DNA of 64,000 bases. It comes from Phlegmacium glaucopus (Eukaryota > Basidiomycota > Agaricomycetes > Agaricales > Cortinariaceae). The position numbers were made by a program, and so were the translations under genes. Where the stretch lies: positions 62,001 to 126,000 of the forward strand of contig MU130363.1 of assembly GCA_015039465.1 (NCBI GenBank), written 5' to 3'. Positions 11,951-23,600 of the stretch are shown in pieces. Positions within the stretch are counted from its first letter, which is position 1; every line of letters begins with the position of its first letter. Below the pieces are notes generated by a model. The model made no database searches, was not told the DNA's origin, and saw only the letters and a list, made by a program, of their open reading frames with translations.

Positions 11951-12066
11951 CTGTGTAATACTAATAATAATTTGGTGGGCAGTGTAATCTGGAGAATCAT
12001 AATTCTAGCTACCCGGAACCAGTGGCGCACTCTCTCCCGGGCGCACAGGAAGTGCCAGTGCCAGCG
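11951..12066 (+). repeat. 116-bp direct repeat, copy B
   Basis: Second copy of the repeat at 11718-11833, beginning CTGTGTAATACTAATA and ending GTGCCAGCG. The spacer between the copies contains short ATCATGAT/CTAGGTA motifs that themselves recur, suggesting local duplication. Confidence 0.7.
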
Positions 12067-13901
12067 ACGGGCTTGAATGGCGACAGGATTTTAAGCGCTC
12101 GAGGCGAAATACTGTTCCCGAATGTTTCGGATCCATGAAAAACTTTGATCCTTCAAGTTAGATACGAACTCAGGCCTTTCATCATTCACCGATATATGCA
12201 GAAATGCCAATGCAATTCGATAGTTGCTAATACTGAGGCCAGCCACAAATCTAATAACTTACTTCTCACTGTTCGCCCCTAAAATTACCAAAATAAGAAA
12301 TGACACTACGACATAAAACGGATCAATTTCGGGTAAATGGCAAAAAAAATTTACAAAAACTTAAACATTAAACGTTAAACACCCATGGAATATCGCGGCT
12401 GTCTTGGAATTTGGCAGAGGGTTCCGTCCATAACCGGAGACAAATAGATATTCAGTGTTCTGAAAAATCAATTAGATATATTGAATGGCAGGCCATATCC
12501 TATTGTTTTATTGTCACGAACAACCATTTGGGAACAGTCACCCTGATATCGCTGATCTAATTGACTTTCAAAGACAGAAAGCACGACGTTGTGATCGGGC
12601 ATGCGACCATGGGGCCCATGAACTTGAAGATATCCCGGCCACGCCCGAAAACAAAAAGAAAAATAAATGGTTGCCAAGGTTCATCATTGTTAAATATGAA
12701 AATAGTCCGAGTTGGACCGTTAGCGCCGTATGGGTCCGGAATTTCGGAAGATAAGGAAGGATATTGCATGTGGAGGGTCTGTGAAAGTCAGGATAAATCG
12801 GAATTGTGAGAATTAACCGACATGAGAGAAATTCTAAAAGAGTAAGTAGGGTAGGCAATCATGTTGAAATTTGACGTATTTTTGATGGGTCTATTACATG
12901 CGATGAGAGTGTTTGGGCAGCCTTCGTCGACGTTTTCATGCAAAAAAAAAAACCTGAATTGATATGACAGGATCTCAGACTATGCGAAAAGTGGCGTACT
13001 GCGTTAACGGTTTGAAAAAAGGCCTTTGTACAACGTTGAATAAACATGCGTCGTGACCACCATGGACCACTAACATATAATACTAAGAATAATCGATCTC
13101 ACCAAAATCTAGGTTACTCAAATACATCAGTTTTCGGCGGTTGCCACAGCCTCAAAAAACGTGCAAAAGGTTAGGTTGTAATGACCACAAACAGTTAAAC
13201 TCAAGATCCAAGGGCCCAGAGGTTATATGTCGTTATCGTCTAGCTTGTTGGGTCTAATAAATATATCATGAGCCGCGCAATATTTCGCCCAATGGCATTA
13301 AGCCAAGACTTCAGAGGACCAGAGGTAGGGCAGGAAGAAACTATAATCCAAGTGTTTGCCAGGCGTAGCCTACCAATGAAAGCCTGGAGAGCGGAGAGTA
13401 GCGTAAACATCGTGGGAGGTAAAAGCTCATGAATGCCAAAGGTGGGCAAGAGGCGTTATATGTATATAATGTCAACCAGACTATTTTGTCCGGAGTGTAG
13501 CCAACTGAAGACTCCTCAACGTAAAGCTTCGATGTAGGTAATAAACTGCTTCAGAAACTAGCGGCATGAGGATTAGAACGTTCTGAGGTGACATTGAATG
13601 ATAATTATGTACCACAAACCATGAGGTAGGGTGTCAAAAATTTCAAAATACCTGCGGAAATGATTGACCTCACCATCGATCTGAATCTGTGTCGAGTGTT
13701 CATAGCAGTTGACCTTTCAGTGTCTTTTCTTCACTGCTGAGAGAAAGGAATCGATAACAGAAATTTTAGACAGTGGAATTGAAAGGTTTGAGAAAAGTCT
13801 GGAACATCATGGAAGAGGACAAGCAAGGGGAAGCAAATAAACGATAAAACTCTTATTCGCATCATATTTACAGATTTCGTTCTTCTTCTTTCATCGACTT
13901 C

Positions 13902-15477
13902 ATGGCGCTTCCGCCTTCAACAGCAAACTGGCATTGGAAAAACAAGAACATCACGCAATGGGGCAGAGAGTGGTTTGAACGCGAGCTGCCAACTATTAGC
14001 GTTACAGGGGATAACGAAAATGAAGTGGTTTCTATCTCCAAAGTGACAGACATAGATGGAGATATAGAACTTGGACAGAGGAAATCCAAGTAAGTCAAGG
14101 CTTGCTTTTATTCTATTTGTTGCCCTGCTTCGGATGGTTCGCCATTCCCCATCCTTCTTACAATTCCAAATGCGTTATTTTTTTTCTTGTAATTGTCTAA
14201 CCCACCTCTGTGCTTTATTGTTGGCCCTTTTTCAGGTTGATTACGATATTCGATTGCAAAGTTGTATTGAAATGGGCAGGCATAGCCAGCGATGGCTCCG
14301 AAGTCAAGGGCACGTTGACTATCCCGGAAGTATCGCATGAAATCATATGCGACGGACTGTCCGATTTCGTTGTAAGCGAACCCCCTTACTGTGTTACCTC
14401 CGAGAGGGTGATTCTTGATGGCCTCTGACGTGTTCGACTAGTATCAATGGTCACTTACAACAGACCCCTCGCCTGAAGTCAATGCATTGTTCACGCTAGC
14501 CCGATCGCGTCTTCCGAATGTAATTGAAGCAAAGCTTTCTAGTTTTCCTGGTGCTATAATCGATGTCCATGGCAAGGACTTGACTGTCAGCGCTGATCCG
14601 TCTCGATCTGGTACTCCAGCCCCAGGGATTTCAACGTCAGTTGCGGTGTCATCATCATCTTCCTCGACACCAGCTGCGAGACCTAAAGTACCCGAGAAAA
14701 ACGTCAATAGCACAACCGTTACCGTTGAAGCGGACTTCCAGGCGTCGGCTGAAGACCTGTTCAGTCTTCTAACGGACGCGAAGCGAATACCAATGTGGAC
14801 ACGGGCGCCTGCAGAGGTATGATCGCCGTTATTGTGTTTCAATTAAGTATAGGCTGAGGGACAATTGTCTTTTAGTCCCTTGCCCAACCGGGTACTGAAT
14901 ACTCCCTCTTCGGCGGGGGTGTGAAAGGCAAATATATTACTCTTATACCTCAGAAAGAGATAGTTCAAACCTGGGCCCTCCAAAGCCCAACATGGCCTTT
15001 AGGTAAATTCCTTACACATCGCCAATGCGATGAGTAATTCTTATATGTCTTCCAGGTCATGACGCAATCCTGACTACAACCTTTAAACAATCCACGGAGA
15101 CGACCAAAGTGATATTCTCGCTCGCGGGCGTTCCGCTTGGCATGGAAGATCAAATCAAACGAAATCTTGAAGGATACTAGTGAGTTTTATATCCTGGAAT
15201 ACCCCTATCTTATCGCGCTCAACTACCATCTTTGAATTGTAGTATTCATGGATTCAAATCCATCGGGTACGTTCACCTTATCCCATCTGCCCCCGTCCTC
15301 TCCGCTTCGTACATTCAAAATCAATCCAAATTTAATTCTGCCAAAAACTATCGCGGCAATTCTTCCTTGTCTTCATATATCCCCGCCGTGGCAATGGCTG
15401 TTTTAGTACTAGCCGCGGCTTTGTTGGTGCCTTATTTGTCTGTTCCTTCCGAGCAGGCGCCTTCTTCCTCGCAATAA
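13902..15477 (+). CDS. AHA1: AHA1 Hsp90 ATPase activator with C-terminal TM tail
   Basis: Co-chaperone that binds Hsp90 and stimulates its ATPase. Six exons in phase: 13902-14089, 14236-14371, 14442-14816, 14876-15002, 15056-15179 and 15243-15477, giving 394 aa. The N-terminal domain shows NWHWKNKNITQWGREWF, SKVTDIDGDIELGQRKSK and KGTLTIPEVSHEI. A Ser/Pro-rich linker (about 170-205) precedes the START-like AHSA1 domain: VTVEADFQASAEDLFSLLTD, IPMWTR, GGGVKGKYITLIPQKEIVQT and FKQSTETTKVIFSL. Ordinary Aha1 ends soon after GYYxxGFKS. Here the last exon continues about 70 residues, including a hydrophobic segment IPAVAMAVLVLAAALLVPYL at about 363-382, then about 12 polar residues. That layout suggests a tail-anchored form. 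Confidence 0.93.
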
Positions 15478-17634
15478 CTTTCTAACGGAACAATCAACGA
15501 TCATATTTTCTTTTCATTGCTATATTGTTTTCCTGCATCTTTCCTTGTTCACATGTCTCACACCGTCGCTCTCTATATGACACTCTTCCTTCCACTTTTC
15601 TAGGTTGGGAAGTGAATTATAGTGACCTGCCTATAATCTCTGTCGTGGCAACATCATGCGTTTGGCCCAAAGGAGCACCAAGCCTTTCTATGATCAAATC
15701 AGAAGGCCCGACGACTAAAGAGCAAAGAAACTTATTGGGGGGGGAGATTACGAGGTGTATTATTTTTCATACATTCAGAGATAGACAGTACCATGTTGCC
15801 AGATATGAATTAAAAACAGATTGATGAAGCTAGAAGTAAAGCTGTGATTATTGTGTAGCAGGCTGTCGCGATCGCTAGCCACTTGATAAATATAGTAATA
15901 ACTTGAAGGCATGTGTCATCAAGGTAGCATTTTAGGCTCGTTGTTGGGTAGCTACTACAATGAACATTTTTTGGGATATCACATGGATAATCCATGATCT
16001 ATGTGGTAGTCTTGCATGTGGAACATGAGAGGTAGAGGGTCTTGTACTAAAATCGGTCACTTCAAGCTCGAGGCATAGGCTCAACCTAATCCCCTCTCAA
16101 GAGTGAGAGGGGCTTATAACAAGGTACCTAGTTTCATAAGGGTAGTGTCAAAATTTCAGTAATGAATTTTTCAGTAATGAATTTATACTGTTGGATATGG
16201 TGACTTTTGGGTGCTACTTATTAGAGAGATTATCATCTATAGCATAATATCTATCCAAAAACTAATTTTTCTCACTTTTAGAGCTTGCTGGAGTGAAAAG
16301 AAATGGGATGGAAAATATGGTCCCGTTTTGTAGTCTTTCAAATGTTTGATCGCCTGAGTCACAGGTTGGTCACATCGGTCCGACAAAGCGGCAGGCTCAA
16401 GCCCGCCCAGCACTGCACATATCTCCCTCCACGTCTCCTATGCCTCCTGGTCAGAAGCCTCGAGATGGGAAACAAAATATAGGAATTTCTGCGAAGGACG
16501 CGATCGTGTCACGGAATTATTACGCGCATTTTTTCGACGGCAGGGTGTGCTGAATGGGCTGGGAAGTTGTGGGGTTTTGGTTGAATTAAGCATGGGACTC
16601 AGAGGGTGTCTGTCAGCTGCAGGAGTTGTCTCTGAGGTTCTCTGAATGCTCTGAATGCTCATACTGTCGAGCTCGAGAATAATATTCTGGTCCATGTGAC
16701 ACCATCCACAGGACCACACTGATTCCACAGGCCTTAGTTACAACAAATGATCTCCTGGGTATTGTCCGTCCCCCCGTCAATTTCCATCATTTCCTCTCCC
16801 TGTCGGCATTTGTGAACTGATTTGAATATTACGTTGTCACATACATTCGTTGGCATGCTGCGATAATCTCAGCGACTCGTTGATTTGCCCTTGGTAAGAC
16901 CCTTTCTTCTGCTAACGAGTCAAGGATGCCATTCTCGGCTGATCTGAGGGAGTGATAATACTAGTTCGACTATATACTTTTCGGCCACGCTCGCTCTCCT
17001 ACTCGGCTGAATGGTAGGAGATGGTAGGCTCGACACAGTATCTCACAGTACTAATGGATCCCATAGAGACTGGAGGCGACCGTTCTCCTCTCATATATTT
17101 TTACCGACTCTGATTTTACGGAAGCGTTAAAGAAACCATTTCTTAGCCAAGAAATTGCCGCATCATATATGGAAAATTTGTGGCTATTTATGGTCGCTCC
17201 AAAATTGATGGCAGATTCAGAACCTACCTATATATGAGTTGTGGTAGGTTGTGGTCCGCTGAAAAAGTATGGATTATGGGGCTAGGTCCATTTGGCAAGG
17301 AACCGACTTGATGGACGTGAAGAAGTATGGGTTATAGGAGGTTATAGGAGGTTATAGGTTATCACATGTATGGAGTTTTGTAGTTCACACACGATTAAAT
17401 CATGGGCGCGCAGGGGCGCGCTTGCCCATTTGGGCTCAGCTCTGAATTATTTTCAAATTTCGCCTGAAGGAACCGGGGCTCCACGGCAATACCTCCTTTC
17501 TGTTAGGCGATGTGCTCAGCATAAAAGGACGTCGAGGCCTCACAGGACTTTCAAGCTGGTCTTCAATCCCTCGTTCAGGTAACTTCATCCTCATTAATAA
17601 TTATGCAACGGATTCACTCACAAAAAGTTTCCAG
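15478..17634. other. Intergenic, no gene seen, two small tandem repeats
   Basis: About 2.2 kb without a recognisable gene. It contains a 15-bp unit TTTCAGTAATGAATT repeated twice at 16154-16183 and three partial copies of GGTTATAGGA near 17332-17362. A minus-strand frame of 96 codons at 16438-16728 resembles nothing known. Confidence 0.45.
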
Positions 17635-18077
17635 ATGCTTTTTATACCATCTTTTGTGCTCTTTATATCTTTCCTTGCACAGGTCACCGTGCTCGCTGTA
17701 CCTGTCCAACTCCATGGTCTATCGATCTACGGCCGTGCGCCCTCATTGGACGACGGAACTAGCCAAATGCTCGTCACTCGTGACCCCGGTGATCCTGTCC
17801 ATGCCAAGCCTGGTACGTCAACATCGCTTGCTTGATTTCAGTGTGTCTGTTTGCTAACGTCCTATCCCTTCCAGCGCCCCGACCTCTGCCTCCGGTTCCG
17901 GTGCATGGAAATCCATTGGTAGTGCCTTCACCTCCGTTGGTAGCGCCACAGCCACTCCACCCTCCTCAGGCGGCATCCAACATCTATAATTACAAGGAGC
18001 CAAAGCCGCGAAAGCCGTTGGTGCGAGGTGGGCAGAACCGCCCTCGGCCCAATCCTTTGCGTACCCACACCAAGTGA
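17635..18077 (+). CDS. Small secreted proline-rich protein
   Basis: Unrecognised small protein of 126 aa from exons 17635-17812 and 17875-18077. It begins with a clear signal peptide, MLFIPSFVLFISFLAQVTVL, with likely cleavage after the following A. Next come about 35 mixed residues (LHGLSIYGRAPSLDDG), then a proline-rich second half with VPSPPLVAPQPLHPPQ and a very basic C-terminus (KEPKPRKPLVRGGQNRPRPN). There are no cysteines in the mature part. Size, signal and composition fit a secreted cell-wall-associated or effector-like protein, but no family is evident. The intron phases agree. Confidence 0.65.
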
Positions 18078-18843
18078 AAATCGGACCTAAGAAGATCGAG
18101 TAAAATTGTACCATTCGTCTTGTAAAAATGAGACAATTTTAAATAATTCGATGAATGTATCAAAATCAATATGATTTCAGTCTGGCAAATTCAATAAAAT
18201 GATCATTACATGTACGGATGAATACAAACACAAGAATGTACTCAAAAGCCATTACGCTAGGCATATGTTTTGGAGAGTCCCGAAACCGACTTGAACCAGA
18301 CCAAAGCTGAGTACTGAGCTGTGTGACGACATGATTTCTCTACATCTCGCCATCCGAGTCTCGCAATAATGGTTCTCACGGCTAGTCCCTCCAAGAGGCA
18401 GAGTACTAAGACCTCCCTGTCTAGTTATCAAATTAGAGATTGTTCCGGACAGTTCGAAGGTTATTAGTACAGCAGGTTACATGTAGATAAAAGACAGTTG
18501 ATTGGACGCGCCACAATTTTTTATTTGCACATATGTGTACTAAATCCTCCAGCCAAATTTCTGCTTCTAGTTCAAGAAAAGTCGTGTCGTTCGTTTCTTC
18601 ACGACCCTCTTTTGACTCCTCCCGCCTCCATTCTCGTATAGCTTTAATTGGCACCTCGTGAGTGTGAAGTTTCTTTATATGGACGCGAAATGCACTGGTT
18701 GGTCGGGTTTCCAAGGTGTTTGCGTATGCAACATCATCACCAATGAGGGGCCAACCACATATTGGAACACCAAAACTAACAAAGACCTTTTCTCTGGTCT
18801 TGAATATTAGGTCTTCCCCTCGTACTCAATATCCGACTAAATA
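18078..18843. other. Intergenic, no gene seen
   Basis: Spacer between the small secreted protein and the septin. A minus-strand frame at 18433-18714 (93 codons, charged) has no recognisable similarity and no supporting splice context. The final 150 bases should hold the septin promoter. Confidence 0.4.
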
Positions 18844-20386
18844 ATGGCTGAAGAAATCCGGGCTCAATCTTACGTCGGTTTCGACTCTATTACGCAGCAG
18901 ATTGAGCACAAGCTCTTGAAGCGCGGCTTCCAGTTTAACGTTATTGTTGTTGGTGAGTTTCTCTCTGCATTTCTCTCCATAGACCATCTTCATTGGAGTT
19001 GGTTTGATGTACATGGTTGGCTGGAGAATGAAAGAGTGGTCACAGGAGGACAATAAGCTGGAGCGAGTTTCCTATATTTTTCGCTACTTCCTCGGGTTAG
19101 CCCATAAAATCAAATATCTATCTAACACCCTTTTTTATAGGTCAAACAGGCTTGGGCAAATCAACCCTCATTAACACCATCTTTGCTTCGCACCTGATCG
19201 ACTCCAAAGGCCGTTTCGTGTCGGACGAGCCAGTAAGGAAAACCACGGAAATTCAGGCTGTGTCGCATGGTATGTTTCTTCAAATTTTACTTTTGTTGCT
19301 GGGTCTTGAGCCGGAGGGAGAATGAGAATGAGTTCTGCGTTGTCAAGCTTGTTTTCTGATCCCTGCTTCTTTTAACGTGTTACCTCATTGCTTAAGCTTT
19401 GGCACTTCTTTCCTCAATTCCTTTATGAACGGGATTAGTGCTGACGCTTACTCCATAGTCATCGTCGAGAACGGCGTCAGACTTAGACTCAATATCGTCG
19501 ACACTCCCGGTTACGGCGACCAAGTTAACAACGAGGGATGGTTCGTCTTAATTTCCCTTTATTATCCAAAAGTTCCTCAATTGAGTATACGAATCTATAG
19601 TTGGGATCCTATTATAAAATACATCAAAGACCAGCACAGCGCATACCTGCGCAAGGAGCTCACAGCCATGCGAGACCGATACATCCAAGATACACGTATC
19701 CATTGTTGTTTGTACTTCATCAATCCGACGGGTCACGCATTGAGGCCAATTGATGTGATTGTGATGAAGAAACTGAGCGAGGTTGTCAATGTTGTACCGG
19801 TTATTGCTAAGAGTGATAGCTTGACGTTTGAGGAGCGGGAAAGGTTCAAGTTAAAAGTATGCCCTTTGAATAATACATATCTTGGTTTGGTTCTTATTTT
19901 TCCGCTCGCAGATTAGGGAAGAACTGGTCTTCAACAGCATTCGTCTGTATCCCTTCGACACAGATGAGGATGATGAAGAAGAGGTTCATCTTAACGAAAG
20001 CATCAGGGTGAGTTCGTTTGTCTGGCTATCATTTTTGCTCATTCATCAACTCTTGATTTGGTAGCAAATCATCCCCTTCGCTGTTGTGGGCTCGGAGAAC
20101 AACGTGATCATCGATGGCAAGTCTGTACGTGGACGTAAGAACCGCTGGGGTGTTGTCAATGTAGAAGACTCGAAACACTGCGAGTTTGTGCACTTGCGTA
20201 ATTTCTTGACGAGGTGGGCTGTAATTTTCTCGGCTTGTGTGGATTTTTTTGAGCCGGACTTTCTTTAGGACACACCTGCAAGACCTCATTGAAACAACTG
20301 CTCAAATCCACTATGAGGCGTTCCGATCGAAGCAATTGATTGCGCTCAAGGAAGGAGTTAACCAGCGACCTGCGGGTGCCCAGTAG
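18844..20386 (+). CDS. CDC10: Septin, CDC10 type
   Basis: GTP-binding septin that assembles into heteromeric filaments at septa and hyphal collars. Seven exons in phase: 18844-18952, 19141-19269, 19459-19540, 19601-19856, 19912-20007, 20065-20213 and 20269-20386, giving 312 aa. The N-terminus VGFDSITQQIEHKLLKRGFQ leads into the P-loop GQTGLGKS, split by an intron. G3 is DTPGYGD and G4 is AKSD. The septin unique element is VVGSENNVIIDGKSVRGRKN and RWGVVNVEDSKHCEFV. It ends RTHLQDLIETTAQIHYEAFR, then a short tail with no coiled coil, which is the CDC10 signature. Intron 2 is long (189 nt). Confidence 0.95.
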
Positions 20387-20668
20387 ATATGCAAGTCGTA
20401 GTAGCTCAAAACAGCTTCCGTATACCCTACCTTTCTTGAACTTTGCTCTTTCATTACATTACTGTTATATGTCGTTGTCAAATTTAGTGTCGTGTGATAC
20501 CATGTCTTGGCCTGTAACGATGATGTCAGATTCCTGAGTCATGCCAAGGTTGTGTTTTGTAAGCGGTGGTGCTCTTATATCTCCCCCGCCAATGCACCAC
20601 TGAACCCTGTCTTGCTAGTGGACTTTATTTTACGACTATATCACGACTTTGCCCCAAACTCATCATAA

Positions 20669-23600
20669 ATGACCTCCCGAATCGCCAGTTGGTATGCAAA
20701 GCTTGCCGCTTTCAAGGTTGAGGACCTCTTCTCGCGCAAAAAAGAAGCAGGTCCACGGAGGACTGTATTTGTCAATGAAAATCTCCCAGACGACTACCGT
20801 GACCACAGGGCTAGAGTCAAACCTGAACATGTCTATTCCTCGAACCAAGTTATCACCTCCAAATACACCATTATCACTTTCCTACCGAGAAACTTGTTAG
20901 AGCAATTTAGGCGTGTCGCGAATATGTCAGTCTTCATCTAATTATCCTCGAGCTTGCGCTCCATCATCAATGAATGTCCAATGCTCTCCAATCCATTCCT
21001 ATTTATACAAGTTGGGCTTATACTTACGTCTAATATTTAGTTTCTTCCTTGGCATTGCTATTCTCCAGTTCTTCCCAAAATTCTCAACCATTTCGCCTGG
21101 CCTAGTCATCTTTCCCCTCCTCATCGTCGTGGGTATCACAGCCATCAAGGACGCGTACGAAGATGTCAAGCGGCACCAGTCAGATCGCAGAGTCAACCAC
21201 GCATCGGTCCGTGCGCTGAGTGGAGCTGACTGGGTCAATCCTAATGTCATGCAACGGAAGAGCAAAACTTTCGTTCGAGGCGTCTTGCGTACATATAGAC
21301 GTAAAATAAAGAAAGTCAAACGCAGCCCGAAAGAGGAAGCACTTGCCAGCGTAACCACCCCGGCTGCCCTAGAACATATAGAACCGGAATATGATGACGT
21401 CGTAGAAGAGGAAGAAGCTCATGGGCTACGGTCGCATCTCAATCACCTCCCTCATCATACGACCAGGGACCTTGACTCGGACTATAACCGCCCACATTGG
21501 AGGAAAAATGCATGGGAAGACACAGCCGTCGGCGACTTTGTCAAGGTCCTCAACAACGAATCGATTCCAGCAGACATCCTCATATGTTCCACCTCAGAAG
21601 ATGAGAACGTAGCTTTTGTCGAGACCAAGAACCTCGATGGGGAGACAAACCTTAAATCCAGGAATGCTGTTCCTGCACTTACGCACCTACGAACCGCTGC
21701 CGACTGTGCATCCCCACATAATGCGTTTAGGGTCGATTGTGATAGACCCGACGTGAATATGTACAAATTGAGTGCGGCAGTCAAGGTCGGAAAGGAGACC
21801 TTCCCGGTGGACCTGCAGATGGCGCTATTGAGAGGCACAGTATTAAGGAATACAAATTGGGTAATTGGGATGGTCATCTACACCGGAGAGGACACGAAGA
21901 TTGTGATGAATTCTGGTGGTACTCCAAGCAAAAGGAGCAAGGTCGAGAGACAGATGAATCCTCAGGTGTAGGTGGTTTTACTGGAGGAAGATCTATTTTA
22001 TTGGCTGATAGAACCGTTTGTCAAGGTTCCTTAATCTGCTTCTCCTTGCGCTCATGGCCACTGCTTGTGGTGTCGTCGACTCCATTCTCGAGCACAGGGA
22101 CTATCCGGAATCGGCACCCTGGTTATATAACGGCAATCAACCAGGCGACAATCCCTCCATTAACGGCCTCGTCACTTTCTTCTTCGCACTTATCACGTAT
22201 GTTTCTTTGTGTTCGTTTGCTTTAGATCTCATTTATTTTACCTCATTTCAATAGGTTTCAAAATATTGTTCCTATATCTCTGTATATTTCCATTGAATTT
22301 GTGCGGACATGCCAAGCTGCCTTCATATACTTTGATTCGGAAATGGTATATAAAGGTCAATCAGCCCTGGCACGTAGCTGGAATCTATCCGATGATTTGG
22401 GTCAAGTGGAATATATTTTTTCGGACAAAACAGGGACTTTGACCCAGGTAAACTTGTCTATTTCTTACAAAAACTTATTGGGCTGATTGTTGTTAAATTC
22501 TCTTTTCAATAGAATTCGATGGTGTTCAGGAAATGTTCTATCGGTGGAAAGATGTACAACGGTGACATGTTTGACGAGGAAAGCACTGGCGAACATGTCT
22601 TGCCGAAAAACCCTCCGCCTGCTTATATAGCTTCCTCCAGAGAGCCGTATACGGGCATCGATATTCCTTTGGAACATGTTTCTTTGTCGCCATCCTTAAT
22701 AAATGGCTATCACCAGCAACATGGACCTTCATCTAACTCAAAACGGTCTCCTGACATCATCAAAGAGGTCAACACATCTACATCCGCCCCGGACGACAAT
22801 CCCTCGCCTACCAGTTCCGAGTCAAAAGTGACGGTTCACTTTCATGACGCCGAGCTTGCACGAGACCTTCTTTCTGCCGTACATGCTGACCAAGGCTCAG
22901 TTAACGCTACTCATGCACGACAACTCAATGGGTTTTTCTCAGTGCTTGCGCTATGTCATACAGTCTTGACATCTGTTGATAAAGAAACAGGTAAAATCGA
23001 GTACAAGGCACAGAGCCCGGATGAGTCAGCACTTGTACAAGCTGCAGCTGATATGGGGTTTGTGTTCAAGGGAAGAGAGAAAGAAGTCTTACTTTTGCAA
23101 ACCCCATTTGCATCTGTGGATGTTGGAGGACCTGCGGAGGATGATGATGAAATTATCGGAAGGAAACGGACCCAGTCTCAACAGTCGTCCTCCGGCTCTG
23201 GCGCGGATGCCACTGGTGAAGGCGCTCTCGAACGTTATGAGCTCTTGAACATCCTTGAATTCACCAGTGCGCGTAAAAGGATGAGCGTAGTGCTCCGAAA
23301 ATTGGATGGTGATGATACACGTTTGTTTTTGTTAAGCAAGGGTGCCGATAATGTGATTTTTGAACGGTTGAAGCCTGGTGCCGGGGAGGAGTTGAAAAAG
23401 GTTACGGAGAAGCATTTGGATGACTTTGCTAGCCATGGGTTGAGGACACTTACTTTGGCTTATAAAGTCATCAGAGGTGAGTTTTTCTTTCCTTGATGTA
23501 GACTTTGGCGCTAATGCTTTGTTCTTTTTTTTTCCAATGCAGAGGACGAGTATAATGCATGGAGTGAACGATATCATGAAGCCACTGTGGCCATGGATGA

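Larger units (their letters stand above)
10051..13901. other. Gene-poor 3.85-kb stretch
   Basis: No recognisable gene was found. The minus strand at 10763-11235 has two overlapping open frames of 124 and 106 codons that resemble nothing I know. Other short frames lie at 12.5-13.5 kb. A 116-bp sequence occurs twice here (see the repeat entries). Base composition is AT-rich around 11.3-11.6 kb and 12.2-12.4 kb. The first few hundred bases should hold the terpene synthase promoter and the last few the AHA1 promoter. Confidence 0.5.

Noticed and set aside
13306..13449. Minus-strand frame as a possible small protein
   Set aside because: Short, without signal peptide or motif, in AT-rich spacer.
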